From NCBI RefSeq assembly GCF_012911925.1, contig NZ_JAAXKY010000031.1, positions 1 to 56,162 on the forward strand: DNA of 56,162 nucleotides. Reading direction: 5' to 3'. How positions within the stretch are numbered: position 1 is the first letter of the stretch; every line of letters begins with the position of its first letter. A program made the translations under genes and the position numbers. The DNA comes from Pseudonocardia xinjiangensis. Lineage in GTDB: Bacteria > Actinomycetota > Actinomycetes > Mycobacteriales > Pseudonocardiaceae. Below are positions 42,801 through 46,283 of this stretch, piece by piece. The notes under the pieces were generated by a model. That model saw only the letters and a list, made by a program, of their open reading frames with translations, searched no databases and was not told the origin of the DNA.

Positions 42801-42962
42801 GTGCGTGGCGTCGACGCGAGCGATGTCGCGATCGAGATGATGACCCCTGCGGGACCGAAGGCCAGAGGTCACCACATCGACGTCACGCGCGACGAGCTGG
42901 TCGACGCGGTCATCGCCGGCATCGGCCGTCGCATCGCCGCGATCGAGTCCGGGGAGGGCTGA
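21813..42962 (+). CDS. Giant modular exported protein, about 7,049 aa, polymorphic-toxin-like
   Basis: One unbroken frame. ATG at 21813 has AGGGAG 8 bases upstream. Order of parts: hydrophobic signal-like segment (37-58) then AAPTAAAATVP; Lys/Ala repeats (107-440); coiled coil (470-603); 39 cysteine pairs (620-2323) ending in 61-65-residue Gly-rich repeats; beta-rich part with eight more pairs (2350-2790); helical part with a hydrophobic stretch (about 3356-3420); HTH-like and coiled regions; a membrane-helix cluster (about 4340-4580); amidohydrolase-like barrel (about 5100-5630); further hydrophobic clusters (about 5800-6440); ParB-like patch (about 6530-6580); compact C-terminal domain (6820-7049). 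No PKS, NRPS, RHS or YD motif is seen. No whole-length family is recognised; export and toxin roles are inferred. The acidic gene at 43005 follows in the same direction. Confidence 0.85.
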   Translation: MHAHPAHDGEAMGPVVRADAAVRLRPSPVQMLVRLMRWVVGVAVAVVVLWVGAAFLAAPTAAAATVPVTTTAQGAQKGGKEKPAGSSGSGGGGSDAKSATESKKSKEPAKKEPAKKEPAKKEPAKKEPAKKAPPEKAKKAPAEKASANKASPNKTSAEKASANKAASAGKASADKASADKASAGKDSTSKAKTSTEKASAGKASTNKASTNKASADKPAKGSTATGTVAAKAKRTAVRAAAEKLTPVKAAAAKSAATKTAAVAKAAAARAKSAAEKVTAARTTSAKSAATKVAAAAKAKAVKAATAAKTAATKAAGEPTAPDARPAKTKTTAARTTAAKATADAKTTAAASKAAAAAKVTAARTATTAKEAAAKAKSAAAKAATAKTPAAKKAAAKAATVAKTAATKATAAKAAAAKAATAAKTAAARATSAAGKVLPVTGDAAALRAGMASAADPRGPPRDGRASRAGQWQSDEDVQEQTERVLDGEIKVDKSAKALAAEKKKVASGAVSKATYAKHEAAHKKLVKTVEADRAELSPDRAELVDEVVDGHRALAKTETALAAEQKKVKAGTVKAAVHEANVAKYEATRDEVYEATDELRAATGHEGSDVQAAGSRGAKAACDSSGVFFECSAAAGERGSDEQRGERCIGLAGLSSGCSVSAGSGENKASGTCTMSGAKQGCETSATTGKKSATASCATGPDGCSSSSTTGSTRAASACEGANGCRSSSTSSAPGTASQDGDTSTASGTCERECAISTVASARDASADCRTGNGTCDTTSSGTTRGTPTGGTGAAAVVEPAAAKTTTKTSEAATATGAAHCTATAGGCRTSSSTDLGNDGSDRWSRQSSWDTDAETEDGYSAGRPQSNADVQCERGATGCSGTASSSTGATTTSTTTEQAAAAKPATAATATTAAAAATRTITHKTTSSATCSVTAGGCDTSSGSGNSTDDGYGNGGSTGTARADTRIGCDGAAGCSGTGTTTTNATVSSGTGETAAVRTTSGSSSCTATAGGCSADSTSNAAARTDSGRDAWNDVAAAATVSPVKLAATSTAGSEVDCGSAACTGTAKSATTGSASGDITGVRDSSGSASCSAHGAGGTCSAGSDTTVEDRDPAAGASGSQVSGPVSVSNAGARVDCSGGSGSCGGTAASSTSALDTAVSPQRRGSSSSADCTVSGGGCSGETSSAASSAPDYVQLDAATGQPVKGQPTSGPSSISSASASVDCSAGAACSGTAHTGSAAWDGAVAAGKPRTSAGSATCEAGGGACRAETTSVALTAPGAVQALPGTTQASDANQARGDQAGADQAGANPVVNPARRPAGPSAASASGAVLDCDGQTACDGKVTSSATATDPSTSPDPRGSHGTGSCDGVSGGRCQAVTNSGASSGPDASSIRPLVRATSTSNATVSSATVGEDGQARTPADAPQDRPGPDQPATPPAPTAPGSSAASGAPTVPGASSWTSASATLDCSGSPGGCSGTARSSAAGDDGPSTTTGGAGARGPPGGQSSSSGSCTTSESNCQAATSSTAGSGQVVADIITETRNETAEQAAQQAEQAQQIAEQARDTAARDGATAEEKKAATDAASVATQARKAATDAAKLAAAPVKNAPATLSESSSSAQCAAGDGSCDAATTGTATVTAALGAEKDPAGTSTSRSGGECRSSGSGCTVGSSATATTERHTGMASGAEATSPMVPGRSGTTRASSTIHCPDSTCTGTVTGDSAAAASPDGGSAAAIGAARAAATTTGKSNGAGIDPVSLSTSHGAASCTGQEGGCQAGITTGSSVAVHPGRGAAAAGRFGTTSASVSADCRTATGACPTTTRSTSTGTDDPAALAATQSSGTAGARARTATAVATATCSASGPCESATNGFASDNVAEVAATCAGTGCRTAIQGEARYGGNSATARSACTAGADGVCQGTGRVGATPTGAEVSASCAGTAGADCAHRYSARSAASDRSSGSTATANARCGAAGGAGNGWCATSAVARTGTGSALAAAACQGSPGSGCSFSYRAHSSAADTGPGTRARASATGSGSGRFGGGQAATTAAAVAGPGSAQASASCTGSAGTRCSHSYSARAAAIAGGGAARASASGSGGGGMGGGGVAVTAQAQAGPGFASASASCTGSAGVSCRHSYSASVSAAAGNGRSSARASASGSGGGGIGGGGVSVTASASAGPGWAQASASCTGSSGTRCSHSYEATSSAEARDPKTGSHAEAYAHGSGGGGMGGGGVAVSAQAFAKGNQAYASASCSGARNCTATYSAHARDTAHLETADGSWDAEHWAGCSGSGNGGCGVTAVAVAGPKGGEQGGYGTCSGNCANFTQGGSNVLTRKVPPPAATKPQDPTAGVKELGEGKSGIGWKRNDDGSITITSKDAKGKPVDTTCPAPCKPGSPGSKVVGADGRRVEVTDDGVTTSGPSATGKRAHTCGSSEGCGVAVDKAGNGEYWVKGKGEVRDGNSGSRIEYKDSRPTSSTSGPVTNEGHFANRDGSPFTTTCRGGCTGEISNGKGSTDHIDLAGTPNVLVGRDGAGHAATLDFQGKGKITTAEGDVITANGDGLNLDKEWTYATTRDAFGNSGRFQITGGQTGSVQLIEGWRIDQTRAGAVYTFSDKEKLDMLAAGGHLPDSITTGANNGITVVTPNGQGKGGSITCVGDCGLTRPAGMTPTPVCLNCEIFEPLAKKGETPSELGQMTYKGIDDKKREWVDPYGNQHECKADGPDGCRITMQYGPGGGAVCHGKACSGTNAKGQYLKGEGVLLYPGKNGTDNVGVACRGACESNVENLGWLGDPDESWMAGIDADYVRPSQDTAVDKELAKALGLKEGDPLPPLNRAGLADLEEQDEKQGTNLADEYRKALPELSTAQRDGASLKVTSTLSMLQNRSDKLEGKIEGLRDAVGDYRAAVKGGLTPGEIKALKPQQKVIDEAIAMDQDFRNGRALIDGITGIAYTRPNVDAAAQKMGADPTLPGHQEGFGAYGRNAKGEPLAELSAADKAKANAAQIAGLSLVPRIETLQAQKAAYERDVAALEQSGNATPLDVARMDKRRADINAEVASIGGVEKRIGAMGLPQGVAPDTGTQRRWDVLFTEAAKDPVLADRLTDWNALQKDAAALAQQMKGSGDPGQKPFVEKFQQLSGVSELNYNTLARDQGSRAAGSSLGAFPLPSSGRPDIFFTVKSAAGKHLYDGVSDPVQRKFFDEGVKAYDGYDGDPFMGATAADRRAEFAARGTPQEVLNSMSARLTAEQLASLDGSVKDSIGEFADKGAEHDEIMTIFQDPESKELRYMPLYKVANPDGDTRYIDVKGAHYGDLKDFREHNELFNEETKLLAPADLSKDVGNFDVRTTSGKYVSTTKKWMDRGAGVATFVGVGAMFVAGVFVPPAAPALWTGGAIAAGAGAAYFAGNAVHNIYQRSAHGQSNSWSNPAARSDYLVLGASVLPFAGGAVAKLGARAGAKMAGAAAARAAAVPAGAGRAAVLRAGMNRAAGVRAGTEGVAKVANIGSVAAFGYENINATAQLVRDWDVMGGERKAWTAAGVGMGWLGLGMGGAIASGAVSRPPSGSARGTVDVPLRPEVASGVKRPLIDRVDEVMVRNQAVDIATLADHLNTSPAAVRDALSTATPGARGQGRYQLAQEPTTGAEVVVRAPAATPAIGAGAGRAEPAASGRPGRGAESEVPARPTVTAVRNADGTIGFRTPERPAGTAPDGPPVDYIVTARPDGGWNVTTRPVSERPAWQYPVANELPATKFVETYRSKPTSPLAEAALDHLTRRGGETRQVIGVTVLLATHVLAPDVVGAVAPAPHQPAPAVTHAAKQSGFELGSFGTSAEGSARGGSAPSPRPAPEVGPVIAITPGLERDLANGRLGAMRMVPVTNRALSRLRAPRGVSAREWEVAGPVEKARFWHDLGQSFAQQAKGVGGWPLAYELAAEAAGRRAMFSAVAAADAYLPSSTRTKDMVIGDLFRRLDTGSMTPPEVETLLQSGWLPSPDQSRAAVDLFTGRHQLVWTADQRGEVADALREVSKLGWRAPTERVMGHGGGSRVAPGARDEQGAAQHHRLTEATGISRLADRTGLTAGQVVDVVRVALQRLQAGAAVPRAGPEPVDVLRLDRLQPQELQVLASYGSGRSLGRIAADLGLRRAEVKRSLDLAVEKLGRDGGRLPATEAGTRAEAAAQFASGARSGVWQVRNRLRGIEAGLDPAERDALWNTADRIEEWLDRLSPPRRSQAYRELIAARIVSVRELATTSDARLAEAGVSAATVAALRSVLPQDGLSAVAGALAPARDGALGRPTMEALVRQALGVGLSEGADRGRALAVLHGQLRARHGPLAAAIGQGRPRPGPAARLGLAVPAMAAAGGGALGVLHAAPVPLVVAATGLAMAAAAAVMTAFGPVRARGPPALVKAYLAVGGSAVLGGGFATLGAGDSVAVIAGAVTALVGSAVFGTPRGARTGSAALGTRIASAGPAGVLLALLAVADASVPMIVAAGVGALVGAAAKVTLRGAAQAQIATMPGRPGTVRRAVTAAVLLTVLAVPTVIGSVPPAQMHGVAGAAGELWLPVLDLGWGRGTLIVVGGLTALHAGRAIVLQIRDRVRTAVTDAHERPVAGSARVAVARIVNAFATGPGEAALTALVAADRAWREARQQAERDPAVAGTVQAREQARVQARQAVEVAAGQAVWDAVRLGVSDRRIARALGRSPDEVRVLTGDVRTALVVPTGRASRWGALWGLVSPVVSVHRHVVAAMGAPVEAARDQVARAERWVHRYRAEVEHTARSGVRWLLNPPEAQRRGEVRGEAHRARVAEELASLGLPRAWLDAVENDPGIAAYPDALGGHPDRHREFETDLALVFSTITQAQERLTRAERKRDQAVRDWYDALATHRDELAVAVRAAVGVGAPVVAVAGATGLGAADVRAIAGGGGPAGPVTGGGGIGALTVPPPATGLARGGAVARPNTAARGAVQRTGDPIRGPPDMGWAGRYGAGRTLRTAVAEQVEAWRRWQVAERDAEAALAARRLLREGLEQQAGGLVAIMAGAGAPAVLAGLAPANERVAAALTARDVARAAFVTAVTPAMEKAARDGVPQRVIERGTGLPQGTIAELAKSWEPDSRERLVRVDALREWWVRQWGVVHPPAELILPDGRRVTSAWLAEQFGTGGDAALALLKDGRVVALVSGDRLAVFDLSDGHFHPIGYDDPRGGAYIEGHLRKLADSGHQGVITFHPIPQRGKGLAGSGGAFYYGIVNVVTLGLVYNVRILEMWGQFPDVRMLDTIRRLPPDLRWRAVMGSVGARMDIPGALNYLRLLAVMNPDLVKLIGETTIAKELVRVLLGEQGIHTINPRWLEQIERLVAGAGLLRTAVADPDVALTAADLPAGLAEVVTGPRTDPERVAVALLPALLGHVDDIKTLLERTGHGAAAKRLLSAAEQSKLDVFNAHLRELLAAVEEIGLAVVLHNDFGLARILANARVGETTPDERFGMPLLNLLAEYPTAKIVLAHLGVGKYTRMSVEHLDVIDEILSNPRYSHISFDISWNDVARHLLADKAITDRFIQLVRDHPDRLIYGSDGVFPASVAQNSRHAHDMEPIFVRIRDEVGHDAFHDVRHANLERRLAAAERDVQAWAYAQQNAAGLDAWRRAAFSAERNRIVDDWRERYELEQGDGLRRTLAELGRPDPGRWWEETGPAARQMHSLVRWHNAVTLAVVDGRRLTPRMVVASLRAIWADRRGDRADRHAAKQAARAEAGLGGTTDTAALGLRDADGNAYTLEALVAAHQTSGAMGDQARAAWVLGEVQRTQLAQTRDAAGRKELRGAYTAKAIVAAAVMVGLGAVAATVAPWALLPMAASAHYAAFAVRGALGLHRTAYNQELRVLVESIMERGQFDIGTIRVLISVMRKYAALDGSTPKQLARFDEVANEFLVIAHALVFSPLRPGQTAQGRQHAALKEFSLFLDKAAVELGAQAQSFQGFAPNAGLLGRVVNTVLAGTYLVNLAVQVAAMANGTGLAVWVNGAFALSSVLFLAQALSVTVMGWAGIDFSSHPLLRRVVHLGAIPAVTVGSLLLTIQTGVIDNSILVLPALGLTAAGGYLSALGITIELGHGRPAPRRGAGANAVLFGSLLAFGVMSMLPDQVVGLGIGAGVLLVGTWALSAFDTWRSRRTRGPPSSGAPGNPTSVSSGPSGGPSAGGGTGRPGTARSGAVVPLALGLGAMTTTAALGLTAGPAVLGLGVVVTGIVVMTGPGSLVGHAVGDAARALADRIGPARTALWNGLDALRPVVVSSLGWLRFALLGVGERQRAVVESARIARARERLAGASRAGWTAEQSRAGRRLHAELGQLGVDAWAVSGGPRPGAYRIDDLVARVDAAVAGVDALVPPAPVGRAKRLRAALRLLGRAPVVVGLLTAGAVASDWIGAAAAQAGTRVGTADAGGTVTGGWWDGATGLTVAGVTVAVGLVLRLRGWWTPRQARAPPAATGPTGTRTATRLLALARSWVANRAMALRSAGTSPVPNAVVGDLVDLAPGNPLRGFKVTRSSARSDEELLTSVFAPADGQFLAIHPSAPGILLQGNHRRYELIRRADDPGSAIDWDTPIYINRLQLNPTSPGPAVVRRMARLFTRHGPPITGSRPATSEDLRRVAAEMTVHPDGHGAILAPPADPLREHALDLPVDPRDFTLVAHADRGGVRYPAAGPDVRIGHDQLAQLLTDIPEFTAWRYSRTDGTGRLVVCGCEIAVDTEAALRSLAATLGVPVAGADAVVLVHPATATAPARVSLGTRADGTPGRWYLVERGRAASEIPAPTGVTATAAVRLGPPGVTASIPPGAGPVRAGTGDADAAPPLTAQQLEIIDREVLRHGHQLVKTPQTRIKFQRDPHRYAREASWVAAVVGDVLEGLAAPVMERLATERGEQVLKNVVARLVNGSGSTGDLVEFDFLFLDDSGPVRYVSAKANPKTFAPGADRAKLAKLFSEIPTESPEALRAYLSYLRLNPATLANIVGVEVSWSGSDGAIPLAEFRRLRVRGVDASDVAIEMMTPAGPKARGHHIDVTRDELVDAVIAGIGRRIAAIESGEG
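22131..22205 (+). repeat. Five tandem 15-bp repeats in the giant gene
   Basis: GAGCCGGCGAAGAAG repeated five times, the last copy with three changes. It encodes (E-P-A-K-K) repeats that open the Lys/Ala-rich region. In-frame unit, so copy number can change without breaking the gene. Confidence 0.9.
22131..23130 (+). other. Lys/Ala-rich repeat region of the giant protein (about residues 107-440)
   Basis: Short degenerate repeats of K-A-S-A-(D/N/E)-K type followed by A-A-K-A-A type. Composition resembles histone H1 tails and the heparin-binding C-terminus of mycobacterial HBHA. As it follows the signal segment, it could bind anionic wall polymers or extracellular DNA; that is inference. Confidence 0.75.
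23670..28780 (+). repeat. Cysteine-pair repeat region of the giant protein (about residues 620-2323)
   Basis: About 39 successive C-x(3-10)-C pairs separated by Ser/Thr/Ala/Gly-rich spacers. Two forms alternate over much of the region: one like CTATAGGC or CTVSGGGC, the other like VDCSGGSGSC or LDCSGSPGGC followed by G-T. A charged coiled coil (about residues 1533-1607, ETAEQAAQQAEQAQQIAEQA) interrupts it. The regular alternation suggests a disulfide-stapled beta-solenoid. Confidence 0.8.
27906..28472 (+). repeat. Three long repeats of 61, 63 and 65 residues in the giant gene
   Basis: Each repeat runs from GSGGGG(M/I)GGGGV through AGPG.A.ASASCTGS.G..C to HSY. They begin at 27906, 28089 and 28278, and a diverged fourth starts at 28473. 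Similarity is visible in the DNA too, so recent duplication is likely. Confidence 0.85.
37100..38700 (+). other. Amidohydrolase-like TIM-barrel domain inside the giant protein
   Basis: About residues 5097-5630. Metal-ligand-like positions in amidohydrolase-2 order: H5210 (ITFHPIP), LVKLIGETT, H5441 (VVLHNDFG), H5484 (IVLAHLG) and D5552 (LIYGSDGVFP). Strand-then-motif spacing fits a barrel. An enzyme domain here is strongly suggested; substrate unknown. Confidence 0.65.
42270..42959 (+). other. C-terminal domain of the giant protein, candidate effector
   Basis: About residues 6820-7049, soluble and mixed alpha/beta, after a low-complexity linker. It holds DLVEFDFLFLDDSGPVRYVS followed by AKANP: an acidic strand, a turn and a strand ending in Lys (E6908, D6910, K6926), loosely like a PD-(D/E)xK nuclease core with the second acid replaced by Ser. 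Function unproven. Confidence 0.4.
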
Positions 42963-42992
42963 GCGGCGGCGGGGGGAAGAATGCCCAGGCAC

Positions 42993-42998
42993 GGGAGG
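42993..42998 (+). promoter_or_regulatory. Ribosome binding site of the putative immunity gene
   Basis: GGGAGG six bases before the ATG at 43005. A GC-rich purine run also precedes an in-frame ATG at 42981, which would add eight residues. Confidence 0.6.
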
Positions 42999-43004
42999 TG
43001 TGCG

Positions 43005-43433
43005 ATGGCCGGCGCGACGCAGGTGTTCGTGGCGCCCGGGCCGGACGAGGACGCCCTGACCGTCACCGACCTGCCGTGGCTCGCGGGGCGCGCCGTCGTC
43101 CTGCCCGCGCCGCAGTGGCGGCTGGTCGTGGCCGAGGCCGCACTGCTGGACCCGCAGTCCGCGGCCGAGCTCAGGCGGGTCTCCGGCGACTTCGCCTACG
43201 ACTCCGACCCCGACTTCTCGCTCGACCACGAGGAGCTGGCCGCCCTCGTCCGGCTCCTCACCGGCCTCGGTGCCCGCCTCGCCGAGCGCCGGACGTTCGC
43301 GGCGCAACCGCCGGAGGACCTGGAGTTCGTCCTCGACGTCGACGACTACGTGGGCATCGTCGAGCTGGTGCGCCTGGTGTTCGAGGAGTCGGACCGCACC
43401 GGCCTGCCCTTCCGGGCGTGGGTCGAGGTCTGA
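43005..43433 (+). CDS. Small acidic protein downstream of the giant gene, candidate immunity protein
   Basis: 142 residues, not matched to a named family. Roughly 26 Asp/Glu against about 12 Arg and no Lys, so strongly acidic. Soluble alpha/beta pattern with FAYDSDPDFSLDHEELAALV and EDLEFVLDVDDYVGIVELVR. It starts 42 bp after the giant gene's stop, on the same strand and probably the same transcript, and is followed by a strong palindrome. Small acidic proteins directly after a polymorphic toxin's C-terminal domain are typically its immunity protein; that role is inferred from position and charge only. Confidence 0.6.
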   Translation: MAGATQVFVAPGPDEDALTVTDLPWLAGRAVVLPAPQWRLVVAEAALLDPQSAAELRRVSGDFAYDSDPDFSLDHEELAALVRLLTGLGARLAERRTFAAQPPEDLEFVLDVDDYVGIVELVRLVFEESDRTGLPFRAWVEV

Positions 43434-43473
43434 CCGGGTTGGCACGGCCCGCGACCCGGTGGTGACCCCGCGG

Positions 43474-43528
43474 GTTCAGGAAAGCCACTTTCCTGCCCTG
43501 AGAGGGCCTGAAAGTGGCTTTCCTGAAC
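43474..43528. terminator. Palindromic element copy 2, likely terminator
   Basis: 19-bp perfect arms (43474-43492 and 43510-43528). Inside, GCCCT/AGGGC pairs around a GAG loop after a 2x2 internal loop. A TTTT run follows at 43529-43532. Arms share GTTCAGGAAAGCCACTTTC with copy 1. It lies between the acidic gene and the MmcQ/YjbR gene. Confidence 0.8.
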
Positions 43529-43553
43529 TTTTGGTAGGGGCTTCAATGCGCCG

Positions 43554-43955
43554 GTGGACGTTCCCGCTGGTGTGCTCGGTCGGCTGCGGGGGATCTGCCT
43601 CGGGCTGCCGGAGGCGTACGAGGAGGTGGCGTGGGTCGGCGTCCGCTGGCGGGTTCGCACACGGACCTTCGCCCATGTCCTGACCGTTGAGGGGGGTCGG
43701 CCCGCGGCATTCGCGCGCGCGGCGGGCACCGAGGGCCCGTGCACGATACTGACGTTCCGCTCGGAGGGCCCTGAGCTCGACGTGCTGCGTCGCTCGGGGC
43801 CGCCGTTCTTCGGGCCGCCGTGGGGGCCCGAAGTGGTCGGGATGGTGCTCGGCCCGAACATCGACTGGAACGAGGTCGCGGAGCTGATCACGGAGAGCTT
43901 CTGCGCCCGCGCACCGATGACGCTGACGAGGCAGGTCGAGCGGCCGCCGGGCTGA
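43554..43955 (+). CDS. MmcQ/YjbR family protein
   Basis: 133 residues from a GTG. N-terminal LRGICLGLPEAYEEVAWVG is the hallmark of the YjbR-like fold, whose members have a CyaY-like beta-sheet and are annotated as DNA-binding in some cases. The middle VRWRVRTRTFAHVLTVEGG and the end GPNIDWNEVAELITESFCAR fit the family ending in W.e....i..sf. Biochemical role not established. A nearby ATG at 43546 is out of frame. Single gene behind palindromic element copy 2. Confidence 0.85.
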   Translation: MDVPAGVLGRLRGICLGLPEAYEEVAWVGVRWRVRTRTFAHVLTVEGGRPAAFARAAGTEGPCTILTFRSEGPELDVLRRSGPPFFGPPWGPEVVGMVLGPNIDWNEVAELITESFCARAPMTLTRQVERPPG

Positions 43956-44155
43956 CCGGCACCTGGGCGGCCCGGCTGGGGTCGGCTGGGTCGTTCGAGC
44001 CCCGTGCACCCGTGGGGTCGGGCTCGGCGGCTTTTCCCTTTTGCCCCATAGGAAAGCGCGATGGTGCCATCGATCGGGGTCCGTTGCCCGGGTCTTTCGT
44101 GGAACATAGCGTGGAGGTCGGAAAACAATTCGGACGATCCGGCGGGAGATCGGCA

Positions 44156-45046
44156 ATGGGGAAGTATGTGATCCAGCCCCACACGCGGCTTCAGGAGTGG
44201 GTGGCGGAGGAGCACGGCTATTTTGCGGCCGAGGGCCTCGACTACGAATTCCAGGCCAACGGCCTGTCCGGTGGCTCGCGCACGACATCGGCGGTCCGCT
44301 CGGCGGACAGTGTCCCGGAGGAGGTCCGGTCCGGGGCGTTCGAGGACATGTCGGCCAAGCGGTCCTGTGACATCTCGGCGGCCTGCCACTGGGCGGTGAA
44401 CGCGGTGGCCGCGGCGGGTGCTGGAAAGATGTGGGGCAGCGCCTACTCGATCACTCCGGCCGCGGTTTTCGTCGCTCCCGGCTCCGACCTGACTCGCCCC
44501 GAGGACCTCGCCGGGGTCGAGGTGGCCGTGGGCTACCACTCGGGCAGCCACTACGCGACGATCCAGGCGCTGGAGCCCTTCCTGCCATCCGACCAGCTCA
44601 CACTCACGTTCCAGGGGCTGCCGAACGACCGCCTGCGGCGGCTTCTCCGCGGCGATGTGCAGGCCGCGACGCTGTTCGGCCAGCAGTTCTACGTCGCGGA
44701 GCAACTGGGCTACCGCAAACTGGTCGACGCCACCTTCGCCGTCGGCTTCCTGGTTGCCGAGGGCGCCGATCCCGAGGAGACGAAGAAGTACTTCCGGGCC
44801 CTGCGCAAGGCTCAGCGGGACATCGACCTCCAGCCGCAGAGCTACCTGCGGTACTGGAACCGCGAGATGCCGGAGGACATCGCGGCCCTCGTCGACGTCC
44901 GCCGCTTCGGCCCGGGCGAGCGGATCGTGTTCGAGCCCTACACTCGGGAGATGTACGAGACCACCCAGCGGTGGATGAGTGCCCACGACCTCCTGGACCC
45001 GCGGCTCGGGAACGAGTCGACGTTCGACGGCGTCGTCCTCGTCTGA
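44156..45046 (+). CDS. Periplasmic-binding-like (NMT1/SsuA-type) substrate-binding protein without a signal peptide
   Basis: 296 residues, ATG after GGGAG. Begins YVIQPHTRLQEWVAEEHGYF, close to the mature start of NMT1/THI5 and nitrate/sulfonate-type binding proteins, where the ligand is gripped between two lobes. SITPAAVFVAPGSDLTRPED, followed by GVEVAVGYHSGSHYA, supports this. No Sec, Tat or lipobox signal is seen and no ABC permease or ATPase is adjacent. So it may act in the cytoplasm as an enzyme (some relatives, such as pyrimidine-precursor synthases or decarboxylases, are) or as a binding protein. The LysR gene downstream on the same strand probably belongs to it. Confidence 0.7.
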   Translation: MGKYVIQPHTRLQEWVAEEHGYFAAEGLDYEFQANGLSGGSRTTSAVRSADSVPEEVRSGAFEDMSAKRSCDISAACHWAVNAVAAAGAGKMWGSAYSITPAAVFVAPGSDLTRPEDLAGVEVAVGYHSGSHYATIQALEPFLPSDQLTLTFQGLPNDRLRRLLRGDVQAATLFGQQFYVAEQLGYRKLVDATFAVGFLVAEGADPEETKKYFRALRKAQRDIDLQPQSYLRYWNREMPEDIAALVDVRRFGPGERIVFEPYTREMYETTQRWMSAHDLLDPRLGNESTFDGVVLV

Positions 45047-45117
45047 CCGGCCGGTCGGGCTGAGCCCGACGGGAGCCGCCGTCGCAGAGGCACTCGCCTC
45101 GATGAGGGGTGTGGCGT

Positions 45118-46014
45118 GTGAACCTCGATCTGTACCGCCTCTCGGTCTTCGTCGCCGTCGTCGATCGCAACGGGTACTCGGCGGCGGCCCGCCGGCTCAA
45201 CCTCAGCCAGTCCACGGTGTCCCATCACGTCAGCGAGCTGGAGCGGGCCTGCGGCACCGAACTCCTGCGCTACCACGAGAGGGCCGTCCACCTCACCCCC
45301 GCGGGCCGGGAGGTCTACCTGAGCGCGATCGCGATGCTCACGGAGCAGAACCGCCTGCAGGACTCGCTGGAGGACCTCAGGCAGGGCCGCCAGGGCCGGG
45401 TGCGGCTGGGCGTCAGCATGGCGTTCGAACAGAGATGGTTCTTCGACGAGGTGATCGCGCCGTTCAGCCGGTCCCACGGGGAGACGTTGCTCGCGGTGCG
45501 CTTCGGGCACAGCGCGCGGGAGGCGCAGGCCGTGCTGGACCGCGAGCTGGACCTCGCCTACGTGATCCGGTGGCACCTGCCGGCCGAAGCGCGCTTCGAG
45601 CCGCTCCAGGAGGTGCAGCTGACCTTCCTGGCGGCCCGCACCCATCGACTGGCCGACCAGGAGTCCGTCACGGGTGACGAGATCGCCGAAGCGGGTCTCA
45701 TCACGGCGCCCCTGACGGGCGACGAGGAGAACTTCTACCGTGCGGCCCTCCACGAGTTCGGCATGACGCGGGTGCGTTCGGTGCTCGAGGTCGGGGGTAT
45801 GCAGACCAGGTTCCTCGCTGCCGCAGCCGGTCTGGGCGTGATCGCGACCTTCCTGCCGACGCGTCCGGGCCCGGTGGACGCCGATCTCGTGGCGCTGGCG
45901 GCGGTGGGTCCGTTGATCAGGGTCCAGGTCGGTCTCGTGCGGCGCAGCGACGATCCGCCGGAGACCGGCACCGAGGACCTCGCCGGCTGGCTGCGGAGGA
46001 TCGCCGCCCGCTGA
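45118..46014 (+). CDS. LysR-family transcriptional regulator
   Basis: 298 residues. N-terminal winged HTH: LSVFVAVVDRNGYSAAARRL and LSQSTVSHHVSELERACGTE; then a LysR effector domain with RLGVSMAFEQRWFFDEVI and the late LEVGGMQTRFLAAAAGLGVI. A GTG start is used, with GAGGGG upstream at good spacing; a GTG 9 bases earlier is in frame. It follows the substrate-binding-like gene by 71 bp in the same direction and probably senses the same ligand. LysR regulators usually run divergently from their targets, so the same-direction arrangement is a little unusual. Confidence 0.93.
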   Translation: MNLDLYRLSVFVAVVDRNGYSAAARRLNLSQSTVSHHVSELERACGTELLRYHERAVHLTPAGREVYLSAIAMLTEQNRLQDSLEDLRQGRQGRVRLGVSMAFEQRWFFDEVIAPFSRSHGETLLAVRFGHSAREAQAVLDRELDLAYVIRWHLPAEARFEPLQEVQLTFLAARTHRLADQESVTGDEIAEAGLITAPLTGDEENFYRAALHEFGMTRVRSVLEVGGMQTRFLAAAAGLGVIATFLPTRPGPVDADLVALAAVGPLIRVQVGLVRRSDDPPETGTEDLAGWLRRIAAR

Positions 46015-46283
46015 CGGCACGAATCAGGCAAAATTGCTGACATGTGTTTTTCGGGCAGATCCGAAATCCGGATCGAGGAGCTTCTCGGACCTGCAGATCC
46101 AGGCCGCGGGCGACACCTGCCGGATTCACGTCGCTACGCACCGCTGAGATCATACGGATCCCTTACGGATCTGGTGTGTGGAGAATCAAGTTGGAGCTGA
46201 TCTGTCGGCTTCGGTAGCGTCGGCCGGGCGGATCTTTCGCCCCGTTCATGTTCTCCGGCACTCGCTCCCGAGGTGTTCTTTTC
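46015..46283. other. Intergenic region, AT-richer than its surroundings
   Basis: 269 bases with AT-rich patches (for example AGGCAAAATTGCTGAC near 46027) and paired short inverts such as CGGATC/GATCCG. No gene is supported. Probably promoter-bearing for the hydrolase at 46284. Confidence 0.4.

Noticed and set aside
21813..42962. PKS or NRPS megasynthase
   Set aside because: No ketosynthase, adenylation, condensation or carrier-protein motifs; content is repeats, membrane helices and an amidohydrolase-like domain.
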